In this document: positions 19,167 to 27,752 of the stretch, one piece after another | Layout of the letters: each line of letters opens with the position of its first letter | How positions within the stretch are numbered: position 1 is the stretch's first letter | Assembly (NCBI RefSeq): GCF_009746565.1 | Contig: NZ_WRPN01000003.1 | Location: 1 to 64,000, forward strand | Origin: Mariniflexile maritimum | GTDB taxonomy: Bacteria; Bacteroidota; Bacteroidia; Flavobacteriales; Flavobacteriaceae | Direction of reading: 5' to 3' | Length of the DNA stretch: 64,000 nucleotides | Translations under genes and position numbers: made by a program | The notes under the pieces: model-generated | The model's input: only the letters and a program-made list of their open reading frames with translations | What the model was told of the DNA's origin: nothing | The model's database searches: none

Positions 19167-20048
19167 ATGAAAAAAATAAAATTAACAAGTGCTATAATAG
19201 TTTCTGTTATTGCGATGCGTTTGTTTACTTCGTGCCAGCCTAACGACATTAGTACTGGAAATGGAATTGTAGGAACAGATTTAGATGCTAGTTTTACAAT
19301 TACTCCTGTTGAAAACTTAACAAATAGATACCTACTGGAAGCTCAAACAAAAGCCGATGTCATATCCGATTGGTGGGATATTGGTGATGGATCGGGTGTG
19401 TATCAAGGTTATACAAAAGAACAGATTTTTTTACCAGATGCAGGCACTTATACCATTAGCCATTTTACGGTTAGTAAAGCAGGTCATAAAACAGTTTCTT
19501 CTAAAGAGTTGGTTGTTGAAACATCCGATCCATTAGCTGGTAATCTTGTAAAAGGTGGTAAGTTTTTAAACAGCGAAGATAGTGCGCAATGGACCAACCT
19601 ACAACTTAGCGCAGATGCCGACTGGGTGTTTACGGAAGGCGCTGCAACAATCCATTCCAATGGTGGATGGGCGCAAGAGGGCATATATCAGGCCATAGAT
19701 GTTATAGCCAACAAAACATATTCACTTGATATGTTGATTAAGTCCACAGGCACCTTTGCCGATACTTGGTTTGAAGTCTATGTAGGCAAAACGGTGCCTG
19801 TTATGGGTAAAGATTATAGTGATAACAGAGTTATGGGCTTAAGCACATGGGACGGATGTGGAACAGCGCCGTTTTCAGGAAAATTATCGGTAGTTGGCTG
19901 CATAAAAAATTCAAAAACAAACACCATAAACAATACGGTTACATTTGAAAACTCTGGAACTGTTTATTTAGTTATAAGATGTGGCGGTAACACCTTCGAT
20001 CCAGTGGGCATTACCATAAGTAACGTAGAAATGAGAGGAACGAATTAA
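19167..20048 (+). CDS. PKD-domain lipoprotein, probable surface glycan-binding protein
   Basis: A 293-residue lipoprotein with lipobox cysteine C23 (LFTSC). Residues of about 40-125 form a PKD-like beta-sandwich (ISDWWDIGDGSG, AGTYTISHFTVSKAGHKTVS). About 130-293 resemble a jelly-roll carbohydrate-binding module (NGGWAQEGIYQAIDVIANKTYSLDM, FENSGTVYLVIRCGG). It sits directly after susD, the position of SusE/F-type surface glycan-binding proteins, and probably presents glycan to the SusCD complex. No catalytic residues were recognised. The gene is followed by two hairpins before the first GH30 gene. Confidence 0.8.
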   Translation: MKKIKLTSAIIVSVIAMRLFTSCQPNDISTGNGIVGTDLDASFTITPVENLTNRYLLEAQTKADVISDWWDIGDGSGVYQGYTKEQIFLPDAGTYTISHFTVSKAGHKTVSSKELVVETSDPLAGNLVKGGKFLNSEDSAQWTNLQLSADADWVFTEGAATIHSNGGWAQEGIYQAIDVIANKTYSLDMLIKSTGTFADTWFEVYVGKTVPVMGKDYSDNRVMGLSTWDGCGTAPFSGKLSVVGCIKNSKTNTINNTVTFENSGTVYLVIRCGGNTFDPVGITISNVEMRGTN

Positions 20049-20067
20049 AATAAATATGAGCAAATAA

Positions 20068-20112
20068 TTTAATTATAGTCTATACTCACTTTGAGTATGG
20101 GCTATAATTAAA
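20068..20112 (+). promoter_or_regulatory. 21-bp-stem hairpin inside the PUL operon
   Basis: Arms at 20068-20088 and 20092-20112 pair over 21 bp with only two G-U pairs and a 3-base loop. There is no U run, so it is unlike a full terminator. It lies between the surface-lipoprotein gene and the GH30 genes and could protect or process the mRNA. Confidence 0.55.
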
Positions 20113-20124
20113 ATTAAGTTGTAA

Positions 20125-20143
20125 GTAGCTCGATAATAGCTAC
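20125..20143 (+). promoter_or_regulatory. Second small hairpin before GH30
   Basis: GTAGCT (20125-20130) and AGCTAC (20138-20143) form a perfect 6-bp stem with a 7-base loop, 12 bases after the larger hairpin and about 50 bases before the GH30 start codon. Confidence 0.4.
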
Positions 20144-20193
20144 AAAATAAAATTCGTTTCGAAAATATGGTTGACTTTAATAAATTTAAAATA

Positions 20194-21627
20194 ATGAAAT
20201 CCTTAATAATTATCGCCTTTATTATATCTCTTGCTAATTGTAGTAAATCATCCAACGAAGAAAAAGATGATACCATTATCATCCCGCCTTCAACAGAGAA
20301 TGAGGTAGATTTTTGGCTTACAAAAGGAGATCAATCCGTCAAAATACAAAGACAAAATGGCATTCTAAGTTTTAACAGCACCTACAATGGTTATGCAAAT
20401 ATTGAAGTTGATGATGCGCAAACCTACCAAACCGTTGAAGGATTTGGTTTCACGCTTACCGGCGGAAGTGCGCAAGTAATCAATTCACTTAGTACCGCAA
20501 AAAAACAAGAGCTGTTGCAAATTCTTTTTGGATCCAACAGTAATGCCATTTCCATAAGTTATTTAAGAATTAGCATGGGTGCATCCGATTTGGATAATGC
20601 CCCGTTTTCCTATAACGATTTGCCCAATGGCGAAACAGATGTAAACTTGACCAAATTCAGTTTAGCACCTGATAAAGCCCATTTAATCCCGCTTTTAAAA
20701 GAAATTTTAAACATAAACCCAAACATCAAGATTTTAGGTAGCCCTTGGTCGCCACCCGTTTGGATGAAGGATAACAACAGTACCATAGGTGGCAGTTTGC
20801 AACCAAAATATTATTCGGTTTACGCAAATTATTTTGTAAAATATATTCAACAAATGAAAGCCGAAGGCATAACAATAGATGCCATAACACCCCAAAACGA
20901 ACCGTTGCACCCAGGTAACAACCCCAGTTTATTAATGACGGCCTTACAGCAAGCAGACTTTATAAAAAACCATCTAGGGCCTGCCTTCCAAACGACCAAT
21001 TTAAGCACCAAAATTATAATTTACGACCACAATTGCGATAAACCAGAATATCCAATTTCCATTTTAAATGATGCCGATGCAAAACCATTTATTTCTGGTT
21101 CGGCATTCCATTTATACAATGGCAGTATCACCGCATTATCAACCGTACACAATGCCCACCCCGATAAAGATGTGTATTTTACAGAACAATACACACCCAT
21201 TGATGGCAATTTTGGCGACGACCTAAAATGGCACGTAAAAAATGTTGTTATAGGTTCTATGCGAAACTGGAGCAAAACGGCCCTGGAATGGAATTTAGCC
21301 AATGATGCCTCTTTTGGTCCGCATACCGATGGCGGCTGTACAACATGCAAAGGTGCACTTACCATAAACAATAACGGAACTTACACGTTTAATGTTTCTT
21401 ATTATATTATTGGTCATGCCTCAAAATTCGTACCTACTGCTGCTACAAGAATAGCTAGCAATACAATTGGAAATCTAAACAACGTCGCTTTTAAAACGCC
21501 CAAAGGAAAAAAAGTATTGATAGTAGTAAATGATGGTAGCACCACAGAAATTTTCAATATAAAATACAACGGCAAATGGGTTACCACTTCATTGGATGCA
21601 GGTTCTGTAGGCACATACATTTGGTAA
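20194..21627 (+). CDS. GH30-family glycoside hydrolase (lipoprotein), first copy
   Basis: The 477-residue enzyme is a retaining beta-glycosidase of family GH30. The start at 20194 gives a lipoprotein signal with C16 (SLANC); an in-frame ATG 27 bases earlier would add charged residues in front of it. The family pattern is clear: VEGFGFTLTGGSAQVINSL, GSPWSPPVWMK, acid/base E236 in TPQNEPLHPGN and nucleophile E331 in VYFTEQYTP. GH30 includes glucosylceramidases, beta-1,6-glucanases and xylanases. The SPWSPP..MK pattern suits the glucanase/glucosylceramidase branches better than the xylanases. It is probably attached to a membrane facing the periplasm or the outside. It is only about one-third similar by eye to the neighbouring GH30, so the two probably differ in specificity. 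Confidence 0.9.
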   Translation: MKSLIIIAFIISLANCSKSSNEEKDDTIIIPPSTENEVDFWLTKGDQSVKIQRQNGILSFNSTYNGYANIEVDDAQTYQTVEGFGFTLTGGSAQVINSLSTAKKQELLQILFGSNSNAISISYLRISMGASDLDNAPFSYNDLPNGETDVNLTKFSLAPDKAHLIPLLKEILNINPNIKILGSPWSPPVWMKDNNSTIGGSLQPKYYSVYANYFVKYIQQMKAEGITIDAITPQNEPLHPGNNPSLLMTALQQADFIKNHLGPAFQTTNLSTKIIIYDHNCDKPEYPISILNDADAKPFISGSAFHLYNGSITALSTVHNAHPDKDVYFTEQYTPIDGNFGDDLKWHVKNVVIGSMRNWSKTALEWNLANDASFGPHTDGGCTTCKGALTINNNGTYTFNVSYYIIGHASKFVPTAATRIASNTIGNLNNVAFKTPKGKKVLIVVNDGSTTEIFNIKYNGKWVTTSLDAGSVGTYIW

Positions 21628-21656
21628 ACAAAACAAAAAAAACAAAAAAACAAAAA

Positions 21657-23135
21657 ATGAAGAAATTACTGGCTCTATTACTCATTACCGCATGTTTTGC
21701 ATGCGAGCAAAAAAAGCAAGAAACAACAAAGGAACGCATAAAAGAAACGTTTAGTTTAAACGGTAAAAAAGCAAGTATTTATACAACAAAACATGGAGTG
21801 GATTCTAAATTATCCTTAAATAACGAAACTGTTAATTTTGAAGATTTTAAGCAACCCTTAGAAACCGAAGCGGCCATAAATGTAGATGCAAGTAAGCAGT
21901 TTCAAACCTTCTTGGGTATTGGGGCCGCTTTAACCGATGCTTCGGCTGAAACGTTTTACAAACTTCCAAAAGAAAAACAAGATCTATTTATGGAAGCTTA
22001 TTTTAATGTTGAAAAAGGTATCGGGTATTCTTTAGGTAGAACAACTATTCATAGCTGCGATTTTTCTAGCGGAAGTTATACCTATATTGAAGAAGGTGAT
22101 GCCGAATTAAAAACCTTCAGTATCGAGCATGATGCCACCTTCCGTATTCCATTCACAAAAAAGGCCATTGAAGCTGCTGGAGGCACATTAACCATGTATG
22201 CAAGTCCGTGGAGCCCACCTGCATTTATGAAAACCAATAATAACATGTTGGAAGGCGGAAAACTAAAACCGGAGTTTTACCAACCATGGGCAAATTACTA
22301 TGCAAAATTTATAAAAGCATATCAAAAAGAGGGCATTCCTATTTGGGGGCTAACCATACAAAATGAACCTATGGCCTTACAACGCTGGGAATCGTGTATT
22401 TATACTGCGGAAGAGGAACGTGACTTTCTTAAAAACTATTTAGGGCCAACTTTGGAAAAAGAAGGCTTGGGCGATAAAAAAATTATTATTTGGGACCATA
22501 ATAGAGATTTACTTTTCCAACGGGCCGATGTTATTTTAAACGATCCGGAAGCCTCAAAATATGTTTGGGGAACAGGCTTCCATTGGTATGAAGATTGGAA
22601 AGATGGTACGCCTATGTTTGATGCCGTAAAACGTGTGCAAGAAGCTTTTCCGGATAAAAATTTGATTTTTACCGAAGGCTGCAACGAGAAATACGATGTA
22701 ACACGTATAGAAAATGAAGACCCCAAACTGGCAGAACGTTATGGAAAATCGATGATTAACGATTTTAATAATGGCACCGTAGCCTGGACCGATTGGAACA
22801 TCCTTTTAGATGAAACCGGAGGGCCAAACCATGTGGGCAATTTTTGTTTTTCACCCGTTCATGGCAATACTCAAACGGGCGAACTAACCTTTACCAATGC
22901 CTATTATTATATTGGTCATTTTTCAAAATTTATCCGTCCGCAAGCTAAAAGAGTCAGTAGTGCCTCAAGCTCGAACAATTTATTAACCACCGCTTTTCAA
23001 AATACAGATGGAAGCCTTGTTATAATTGTTATGAATGTAAGCGATACCGAAGTGGCTTATAGCTTAAATATGCAATCAAAAACCGCTAAGTTGCATACGT
23101 GGCCCCATTCCATACAAACCATTGTTTTAAAATAG
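21657..23135 (+). CDS. GH30-family glycoside hydrolase (lipoprotein), second copy
   Basis: This 492-residue enzyme is a second GH30 retaining hydrolase. The start at 21657 gives a lipoprotein signal (MKKLLALLLITACFAC, Cys13 or Cys16) and lies 29 bp after the first GH30, in an A-rich spacer. Conserved parts are FLGIGAALTDASAETFYKL, YASPWSPPAFMKTN, acid/base E237 in TIQNEPMALQRWESC and nucleophile E340 in LIFTEGCNEKYD. The QNEP..LQRWESC context is like that of bacterial beta-1,6-glucanases and glucosylceramidases. It has an N-terminal beta-strand segment from the split side domain and a C-terminal beta side domain. Endo- or exo-action cannot be decided from sequence. Confidence 0.9.
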   Translation: MKKLLALLLITACFACEQKKQETTKERIKETFSLNGKKASIYTTKHGVDSKLSLNNETVNFEDFKQPLETEAAINVDASKQFQTFLGIGAALTDASAETFYKLPKEKQDLFMEAYFNVEKGIGYSLGRTTIHSCDFSSGSYTYIEEGDAELKTFSIEHDATFRIPFTKKAIEAAGGTLTMYASPWSPPAFMKTNNNMLEGGKLKPEFYQPWANYYAKFIKAYQKEGIPIWGLTIQNEPMALQRWESCIYTAEEERDFLKNYLGPTLEKEGLGDKKIIIWDHNRDLLFQRADVILNDPEASKYVWGTGFHWYEDWKDGTPMFDAVKRVQEAFPDKNLIFTEGCNEKYDVTRIENEDPKLAERYGKSMINDFNNGTVAWTDWNILLDETGGPNHVGNFCFSPVHGNTQTGELTFTNAYYYIGHFSKFIRPQAKRVSSASSSNNLLTTAFQNTDGSLVIIVMNVSDTEVAYSLNMQSKTAKLHTWPHSIQTIVLK

Positions 23136-23152
23136 TACCTCATATAAAAATT

Positions 23153-23239
23153 GAAATTTAATTTAGTTTGTTTAGTTGGATGGATGCTGCTGTTTTCTTC
23201 AAAAAGTAGGAAAGCAGCGGTATCTTCATTTTAAATTTC
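23153..23239 (+). promoter_or_regulatory. Nested inverted repeats between GH30 and esterase genes
   Basis: An outer 9-bp pair (GAAATTTAA at 23153-23161, TTAAATTTC at 23231-23239) encloses an inner 6-bp pair (GCTGCT at 23186-23191, AGCAGC at 23213-23218). The 154-bp spacer has no clear promoter. It may be an mRNA processing or attenuation site; the support is modest. Confidence 0.3.
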
Positions 23240-23289
23240 TATTAAAGCAACACATCTTCATTAAAATTTAATAATAGCCTTTTTATAAA

Positions 23290-25233
23290 ATGAAATTATT
23301 TCCTGTTTTTATACTGCTCATTGTAAGTAGTATAGCAAATTCGCAAGTAACCGTGGCCAAAATTTTTGGTGATAATATGGTGCTACAGCGCCATACCAAT
23401 ATACCTGTGTGGGGGTTTGCAAAGCCAAATGAATTAATTGAAGTACAATTCAACCAGCAAAAATTACAAACTAAAACCGATGTGAAAGGCCAATGGATGG
23501 TTAAATTAAAACCTGAAACTGCTGGTGGTCCTTTTGAATTGGTTGTAAAGGGCGAAAACACAGTAGTTGTAAAAAATATTTTAGTTGGAGAAGTTTGGCT
23601 GTGCAGCGGGCAATCGAATATGGAATTAATGGTTGGCCAATCAGACCATGCGAAAACGGAAATAGAAAACGCTTCAAACTATCCCAATATTAGGCATATA
23701 AAAATTCCGAAGGAAATAAATTCAGCACCCAATCAGGATATTAGTAGTGGCAACTGGGAGGTATGTAGTGCTTCAACCGCTGGAAATTTTACAGGTGTTG
23801 GTTACTTTTTCGCAAAAGAGTTATACGATAATTTACAAATTCCCATCGGACTTATTAATGCTTCTTGGGGCGGTTCTGTTATTGAAACCTGGATAAGTCG
23901 TGAAGGTTTTGAGAACAGCGACGATTTTAAACATTTAATTGCTACCATGCCAAAAACCAGTTTAGATTCTTTATCGAACTTAAAAAAAGCAACAGCGCAA
24001 CAGCGTATAGAAACCATGCAAAACGCAAAGTTTTCAACGGCGAATGTTGAATCGTACAAAGATTTGGATCTGGATGATAGTAAGTGGCATAGCATGAATG
24101 CACCAGAAGCATGGGAAACACAGGAATTGGGGGAATTTGATGGTGTGGTGTGGTTAAGAAAACATGTTACGCTATTGGAAGAAGCTATAAATACCGATAT
24201 TCTTTTAGAAATTCCAGCTATAGATGATGAAGATATTACTTATGTAAATGGCGTAAAAGTAGGAGAAACAGTAGGTTGGGACCTTAAAAGAAACTACAAT
24301 ATAAAAGCAGGAACGCTAAAGGTTGGCGATAATGTCATTGCCATTAGGGTTGTAGATAATGGTGGAGGTGGAGGCATTTATGGGGATGCGTCAAAACTTA
24401 AACTACATATAGGTAAAAAGTCAATGCCGTTAGGTGGCAACTGGAAATACCAAGTAGAATCTGTATTTGATGGCATTAATTTTAACGATTATCCATCGCT
24501 ATGTTACAACGCTATGATACATCCCTTAATTCCGTATGCATTTCAAGGCGTAATTTGGTACCAAGGCGAATCAAACATTGGTAGGGCATATCAATACAGA
24601 AAAGCGTTCCCGTTATTGATTAACGATTGGCGCAAAAAATGGAATCGAGGTACATTCCCATTCTACTATGTGCAATTGGCAACTTTTAATTCGGAAGGCG
24701 ATAGTAATACTGGATGTTCTTGGGCAGAACTTCGAGAAGCCCAAACTTGGGCCTTAAAACTGCCAAATACAGGCATGGTTGTAACAACCGATGTTGGCAA
24801 TCCAAACGATATTCACCCAACAAACAAACAAACTGTTGGGCAACGTTTATCGGCAATCGCTTTAAACAATGTGTATAAAAAGCCAATGGTGTGCAGCGGC
24901 CCTACCTATAAATCAATGGAAATAACAAAAAATAAAAGTATGATTTATTTTGAAGATTTAGGTAGTGGCTTGGTTTCTGCCAATAAAAACAGTACGATTA
25001 ACGGCTTTGAAATTGCTGGGGCAGATCAGGTTTTTTATCAGGCAAAGGCCTCTATTAAAGAGGATAAAGTTTTGGTTTTTAGTAAAAAAGTAAAGAAACC
25101 TGTGGCTGTTCGTTACAATTGGTTGGGTAATGCTTCCAAAGGTAATTTATTTAACAAAGAAGGTTTTCCGGCTGCACCATTTAGAACCGACGACTGGAAA
25201 ACCATGACTAAAGGAGTGGAATATAAATTTTAG
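23290..25233 (+). CDS. Sialate-O-acetylesterase-like carbohydrate esterase (SGNH/SASA family)
   Basis: The 647-residue exported protein has a signal peptide (about 1-19, SSIANSQ). An SGNH-hydrolase domain (SASA family) is split by an inserted GH2-type jelly-roll domain at about 260-375 (LEIPAIDDEDITYVNGVKVGE, GDNVIAIRVVDNGGGG). Nucleophile S109 is in CSGQSNMELMV, the block with WYQGESNIG is at about 423-431, and D507/H509 are in PNDIHPTNK. Known family members remove O-acetyl groups from sialic acids or from xylan and other glycans. In this PUL, which has no sialidase, deacetylation of the target glycan is more likely than sialic acid metabolism. It is the last gene of the PUL operon. Confidence 0.88.
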   Translation: MKLFPVFILLIVSSIANSQVTVAKIFGDNMVLQRHTNIPVWGFAKPNELIEVQFNQQKLQTKTDVKGQWMVKLKPETAGGPFELVVKGENTVVVKNILVGEVWLCSGQSNMELMVGQSDHAKTEIENASNYPNIRHIKIPKEINSAPNQDISSGNWEVCSASTAGNFTGVGYFFAKELYDNLQIPIGLINASWGGSVIETWISREGFENSDDFKHLIATMPKTSLDSLSNLKKATAQQRIETMQNAKFSTANVESYKDLDLDDSKWHSMNAPEAWETQELGEFDGVVWLRKHVTLLEEAINTDILLEIPAIDDEDITYVNGVKVGETVGWDLKRNYNIKAGTLKVGDNVIAIRVVDNGGGGGIYGDASKLKLHIGKKSMPLGGNWKYQVESVFDGINFNDYPSLCYNAMIHPLIPYAFQGVIWYQGESNIGRAYQYRKAFPLLINDWRKKWNRGTFPFYYVQLATFNSEGDSNTGCSWAELREAQTWALKLPNTGMVVTTDVGNPNDIHPTNKQTVGQRLSAIALNNVYKKPMVCSGPTYKSMEITKNKSMIYFEDLGSGLVSANKNSTINGFEIAGADQVFYQAKASIKEDKVLVFSKKVKKPVAVRYNWLGNASKGNLFNKEGFPAAPFRTDDWKTMTKGVEYKF

Positions 25234-25359
25234 AAATAAACTATTATTCCCCCTAAATATATTTACTTTTTTTAAATGGAATACTCATTACTTTTTCACT
25301 ATGCATTTCATTAAAAAAACCCAAGAACCCATCTCCCAAAAATATAAACTATTCCGTAT

Positions 25360-26286
25360 TTAACCGTTCAAAACCATTTCTTCATAAGGAACCACCATTT
25401 CAAATCCTTTGCTCTTAAAATAAGTGCCAGGGTTTTCCCTACATGTAGCCAAAACAAAATCGCCTCCCCAAGCCCCCAAACTTTTTATGCTTCCACTGAA
25501 ATCGTTAAACAAACGTTTCTTAACCGGTTCTTGTTTGATGATTTTTGAAATGATGGACTCGTGCTGTGTTAACAAATCCTCAAAGGTTTCCAATGAAACA
25601 CAATCGATCATCTGGTTGGTAATGGCGTTAATTTCAGAAATTATTGCAGCCGTATTTATCTTTTTAGCTTTATAATTTGCAATGCCTTCGCGACTATTTT
25701 GCTTTTTGTTCAAATAAACAAAGTAAAGTTGTTCTTTGAATTTTGGATTGAAACCCACTTTTTTTATGGTACGTTCACCTTTGTCGGCAGATTTTAATTG
25801 ATAGGTTATGGCATGGTTATGTTGTGCACAGGCAATATCGTACCCACTACCACCGAAGGTTTTTTCCAACAATTTAAACGCATCGACGCTTGCCCAATGC
25901 GCCACATTGTTTATTAAGGTAGAAGAGGTGCCCAATCCCCAATTTTTAGGAAATGTGAGGTGTGTTGTAATTTTAAGTCCCGTTTCAGAATTTAAAAAAC
26001 TCGGATTTAGTGTTTTGGCTACATTCAAAATTTGAACGATCCTTTTTGAAACATCATTGTTGGAACTTGAAAAACCCGAAGCAACAGCATCAAAAGAAAA
26101 CGCATCTTCAAACCAAATAGCTCCCTTTTCATCAAAACTTTCCCAAATAATTTTAGCTTCGTTAATAGGCTGCACTTCTAACGATTGCCCAAATTTTGTA
26201 GGAACGGCAAGCGACAGCGCCCCATCAAGCACCACATATTCACCTGTTATTAAAAGTTTGCCGTTGCTGTAAAAAGGATTGTTCAA
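25360..26286 (-). CDS. GYDIA-type GHMP kinase (mevalonate pathway-associated)
   Basis: The 308-residue product belongs to the GHMP small-molecule kinases. Signatures are GKLLITGEYVVLDGALSLAVPT at the N-terminus, an ATP-loop-like NWGLGTSSTLINNVA and the FGGSGYDIACAQ stretch that marks the Bacteroidota GYDIA subgroup. It is encoded directly downstream of HMG-CoA reductase, so a mevalonate or phosphomevalonate kinase role in isoprenoid precursor synthesis is likely; the exact substrate is inferred from context. The region just upstream of its ATG is a nine-copy heptamer repeat, so a conventional ribosome binding site is absent. Confidence 0.85.
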   Translation of the reverse strand: MNNPFYSNGKLLITGEYVVLDGALSLAVPTKFGQSLEVQPINEAKIIWESFDEKGAIWFEDAFSFDAVASGFSSSNNDVSKRIVQILNVAKTLNPSFLNSETGLKITTHLTFPKNWGLGTSSTLINNVAHWASVDAFKLLEKTFGGSGYDIACAQHNHAITYQLKSADKGERTIKKVGFNPKFKEQLYFVYLNKKQNSREGIANYKAKKINTAAIISEINAITNQMIDCVSLETFEDLLTQHESIISKIIKQEPVKKRLFNDFSGSIKSLGAWGGDFVLATCRENPGTYFKSKGFEMVVPYEEMVLNG

Positions 26287-26288
26287 AG

Positions 26289-26351
26289 TTAGAAGTTAGA
26301 AGTTAGAAGTTAGAAGTTAGAAGTTAGAAGTTAGAAGTTAGAAGTTAGAAG
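26289..26351. repeat. Heptanucleotide tandem repeat (TTAGAAG)x9
   Basis: Nine perfect copies of TTAGAAG (CTTCTAA on the minus strand) run without interruption. The array begins 3 bases upstream of the GHMP kinase ATG and lies in the leader between the HMG-CoA reductase and kinase genes. Because it is non-coding, copy-number change would alter spacing, not frame. Confidence 0.95.
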
Positions 26352-26405
26352 TAAATTTATGAACTTCCATGGTTAGTGTTGACCGTTTTAATTAATTTTC
26401 ATTAT

Positions 26406-27734
26406 TCATTTTTCATTCTTAATTCTTAATTGATGAATGGCTTCAACTACCGCACTATGGGTTACCACCTGTGTTTTAAAGTATTCTACTAGCGTTGTTT
26501 TTTCGGCTTCGGTGGCTTCAAACTGGTTTAAAATATTCATTAAGTGCATTTTCATGTGTCCCTGCTGGATGCCTGTTGTGGTAAGCGACCGCAAAGCGGC
26601 AAAATTTTGTGCTAAACCGGCAACAGCTACAATTTGCATGAGCTCTTTGGCGGTGGGGTTGTGCAATAGTTCTAACGACAACTTTACCAACGGATGCAAA
26701 CCCGTTAAGCCGCCAATAGTGCCCAATGCCAACGGAATTTCCATCCAAAAAGTAAAGATGCCATGTTCTATTTTGGCATGCGACAGGCTACTGTAACGGC
26801 CATTTCTGGAAGCATAAGCATGCACGCCCGCCTCTACGGCCCTAAAATCGTTTCCGGTTGCCAAAACAACGGCGTCGATACCGTTCATAATACCTTTGTT
26901 ATGGGTTACGGCGCGAAACGGTTCTACTTCGGCAATGTTTACCGCTTGTATAAATTTTGATGCAAATTCTTCTGCTGAAATGGTTTTATCATCAGTCAAA
27001 TCTTCCACTTTGCAACTTACCTCTGCCCGTACCAAACAATCGGGCACATAGTTTGATAGGATGCTCATCACTATTTGAATATCAGATTCTTCAGCCGTAA
27101 ATGCATCAAAATTTAAGGCTTCATCTTTAAAGGTTTTTGCAAACTGTTCCAAACAGGAGTTTATAAAATTAGCGCCCATGGCATCCTGTGTTTCAAATTG
27201 GGCATGCAGTTGGTAGTAGCCGGTTATATCTTGGGTTTTATCGCGCAATTCAACATCCACTATGCCACCACCGCGTTTTTCCATGTTTTTGGTAATGGGT
27301 TTTGCGGCTTCAATAAGTTGCGATTTAATGTGCTTAAAATAGTTTTTTAGGGTTTCGGGGTTTCCTTGGTACATAAAATGGACCTGACCAATTTTTGTGG
27401 TGGAAATAACGTGGGCTTTAAAACCACCTCTGTCCATCCAAAATTTTGCCGATTTACTGGCAGCCGCAACCACCGAACTCTCTTCAATGGCCATGGGTAT
27501 GGTGTATAGTTTTCCGTTTATCAAAAAATTGGGAGCGACCCCTAAAGGCAGGTAATAATTGGTAATGGTGTTCTCAACAAATTCATCATGAAGCTGTTGC
27601 AATTTGTCGTTGCTGTTCCAATATTGTTTTAAAATGCGTTTGGCATCTTCGGTATTGGAAAAATAGGTATCGACAATCCAATCAATTTTTTTTGATTTCG
27701 ATAATTTTGAAAAGCCAGAAATGGAAGCGCTCAT
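26406..27734 (-). CDS. mvaA: Hydroxymethylglutaryl-CoA reductase, class II type
   Basis: The enzyme converts HMG-CoA to mevalonate, the committed step of the mevalonate pathway; its 442-residue length and lack of membrane segments fit soluble bacterial class II enzymes. Visible motifs are the ENTITNYYLPLGVAPNFLING segment, the cofactor motif DAMGANFINSCLE, GTIGGLTGLHPLVKLSLEL and a C-terminal catalytic histidine in QQGHMKMH. An in-frame ATG at 27764 lies upstream of the predicted -7 box (27760-27753) and so cannot be on that transcript. MSASISGFSKL at 27734 is therefore the better start. The GHMP kinase follows 119 bp downstream. Confidence 0.95.
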   Translation of the reverse strand: MSASISGFSKLSKSKKIDWIVDTYFSNTEDAKRILKQYWNSNDKLQQLHDEFVENTITNYYLPLGVAPNFLINGKLYTIPMAIEESSVVAAASKSAKFWMDRGGFKAHVISTTKIGQVHFMYQGNPETLKNYFKHIKSQLIEAAKPITKNMEKRGGGIVDVELRDKTQDITGYYQLHAQFETQDAMGANFINSCLEQFAKTFKDEALNFDAFTAEESDIQIVMSILSNYVPDCLVRAEVSCKVEDLTDDKTISAEEFASKFIQAVNIAEVEPFRAVTHNKGIMNGIDAVVLATGNDFRAVEAGVHAYASRNGRYSSLSHAKIEHGIFTFWMEIPLALGTIGGLTGLHPLVKLSLELLHNPTAKELMQIVAVAGLAQNFAALRSLTTTGIQQGHMKMHLMNILNQFEATEAEKTTLVEYFKTQVVTHSAVVEAIHQLRIKNEK

Positions 27735-27752
27735 TAAATTCAGTTTTAAAGG

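Noticed and set aside
20073-20282. 69-codon minus-strand frame in the spacer before the first GH30 gene
   Set aside because: It reads through the long hairpin and the antisense of the GH30 signal peptide; the hairpin explains the sequence better.
23290-25233. Sialic acid catabolic locus suggested by the esterase family name
   Set aside because: No sialidase, N-acetylneuraminate lyase, epimerase or sialic acid transporter is present, and the operon partners are GH30 enzymes.
26289-26351. Short tandem repeat as a CRISPR array
   Set aside because: The unit is 7 bp with no spacers and there are no cas genes in the window.
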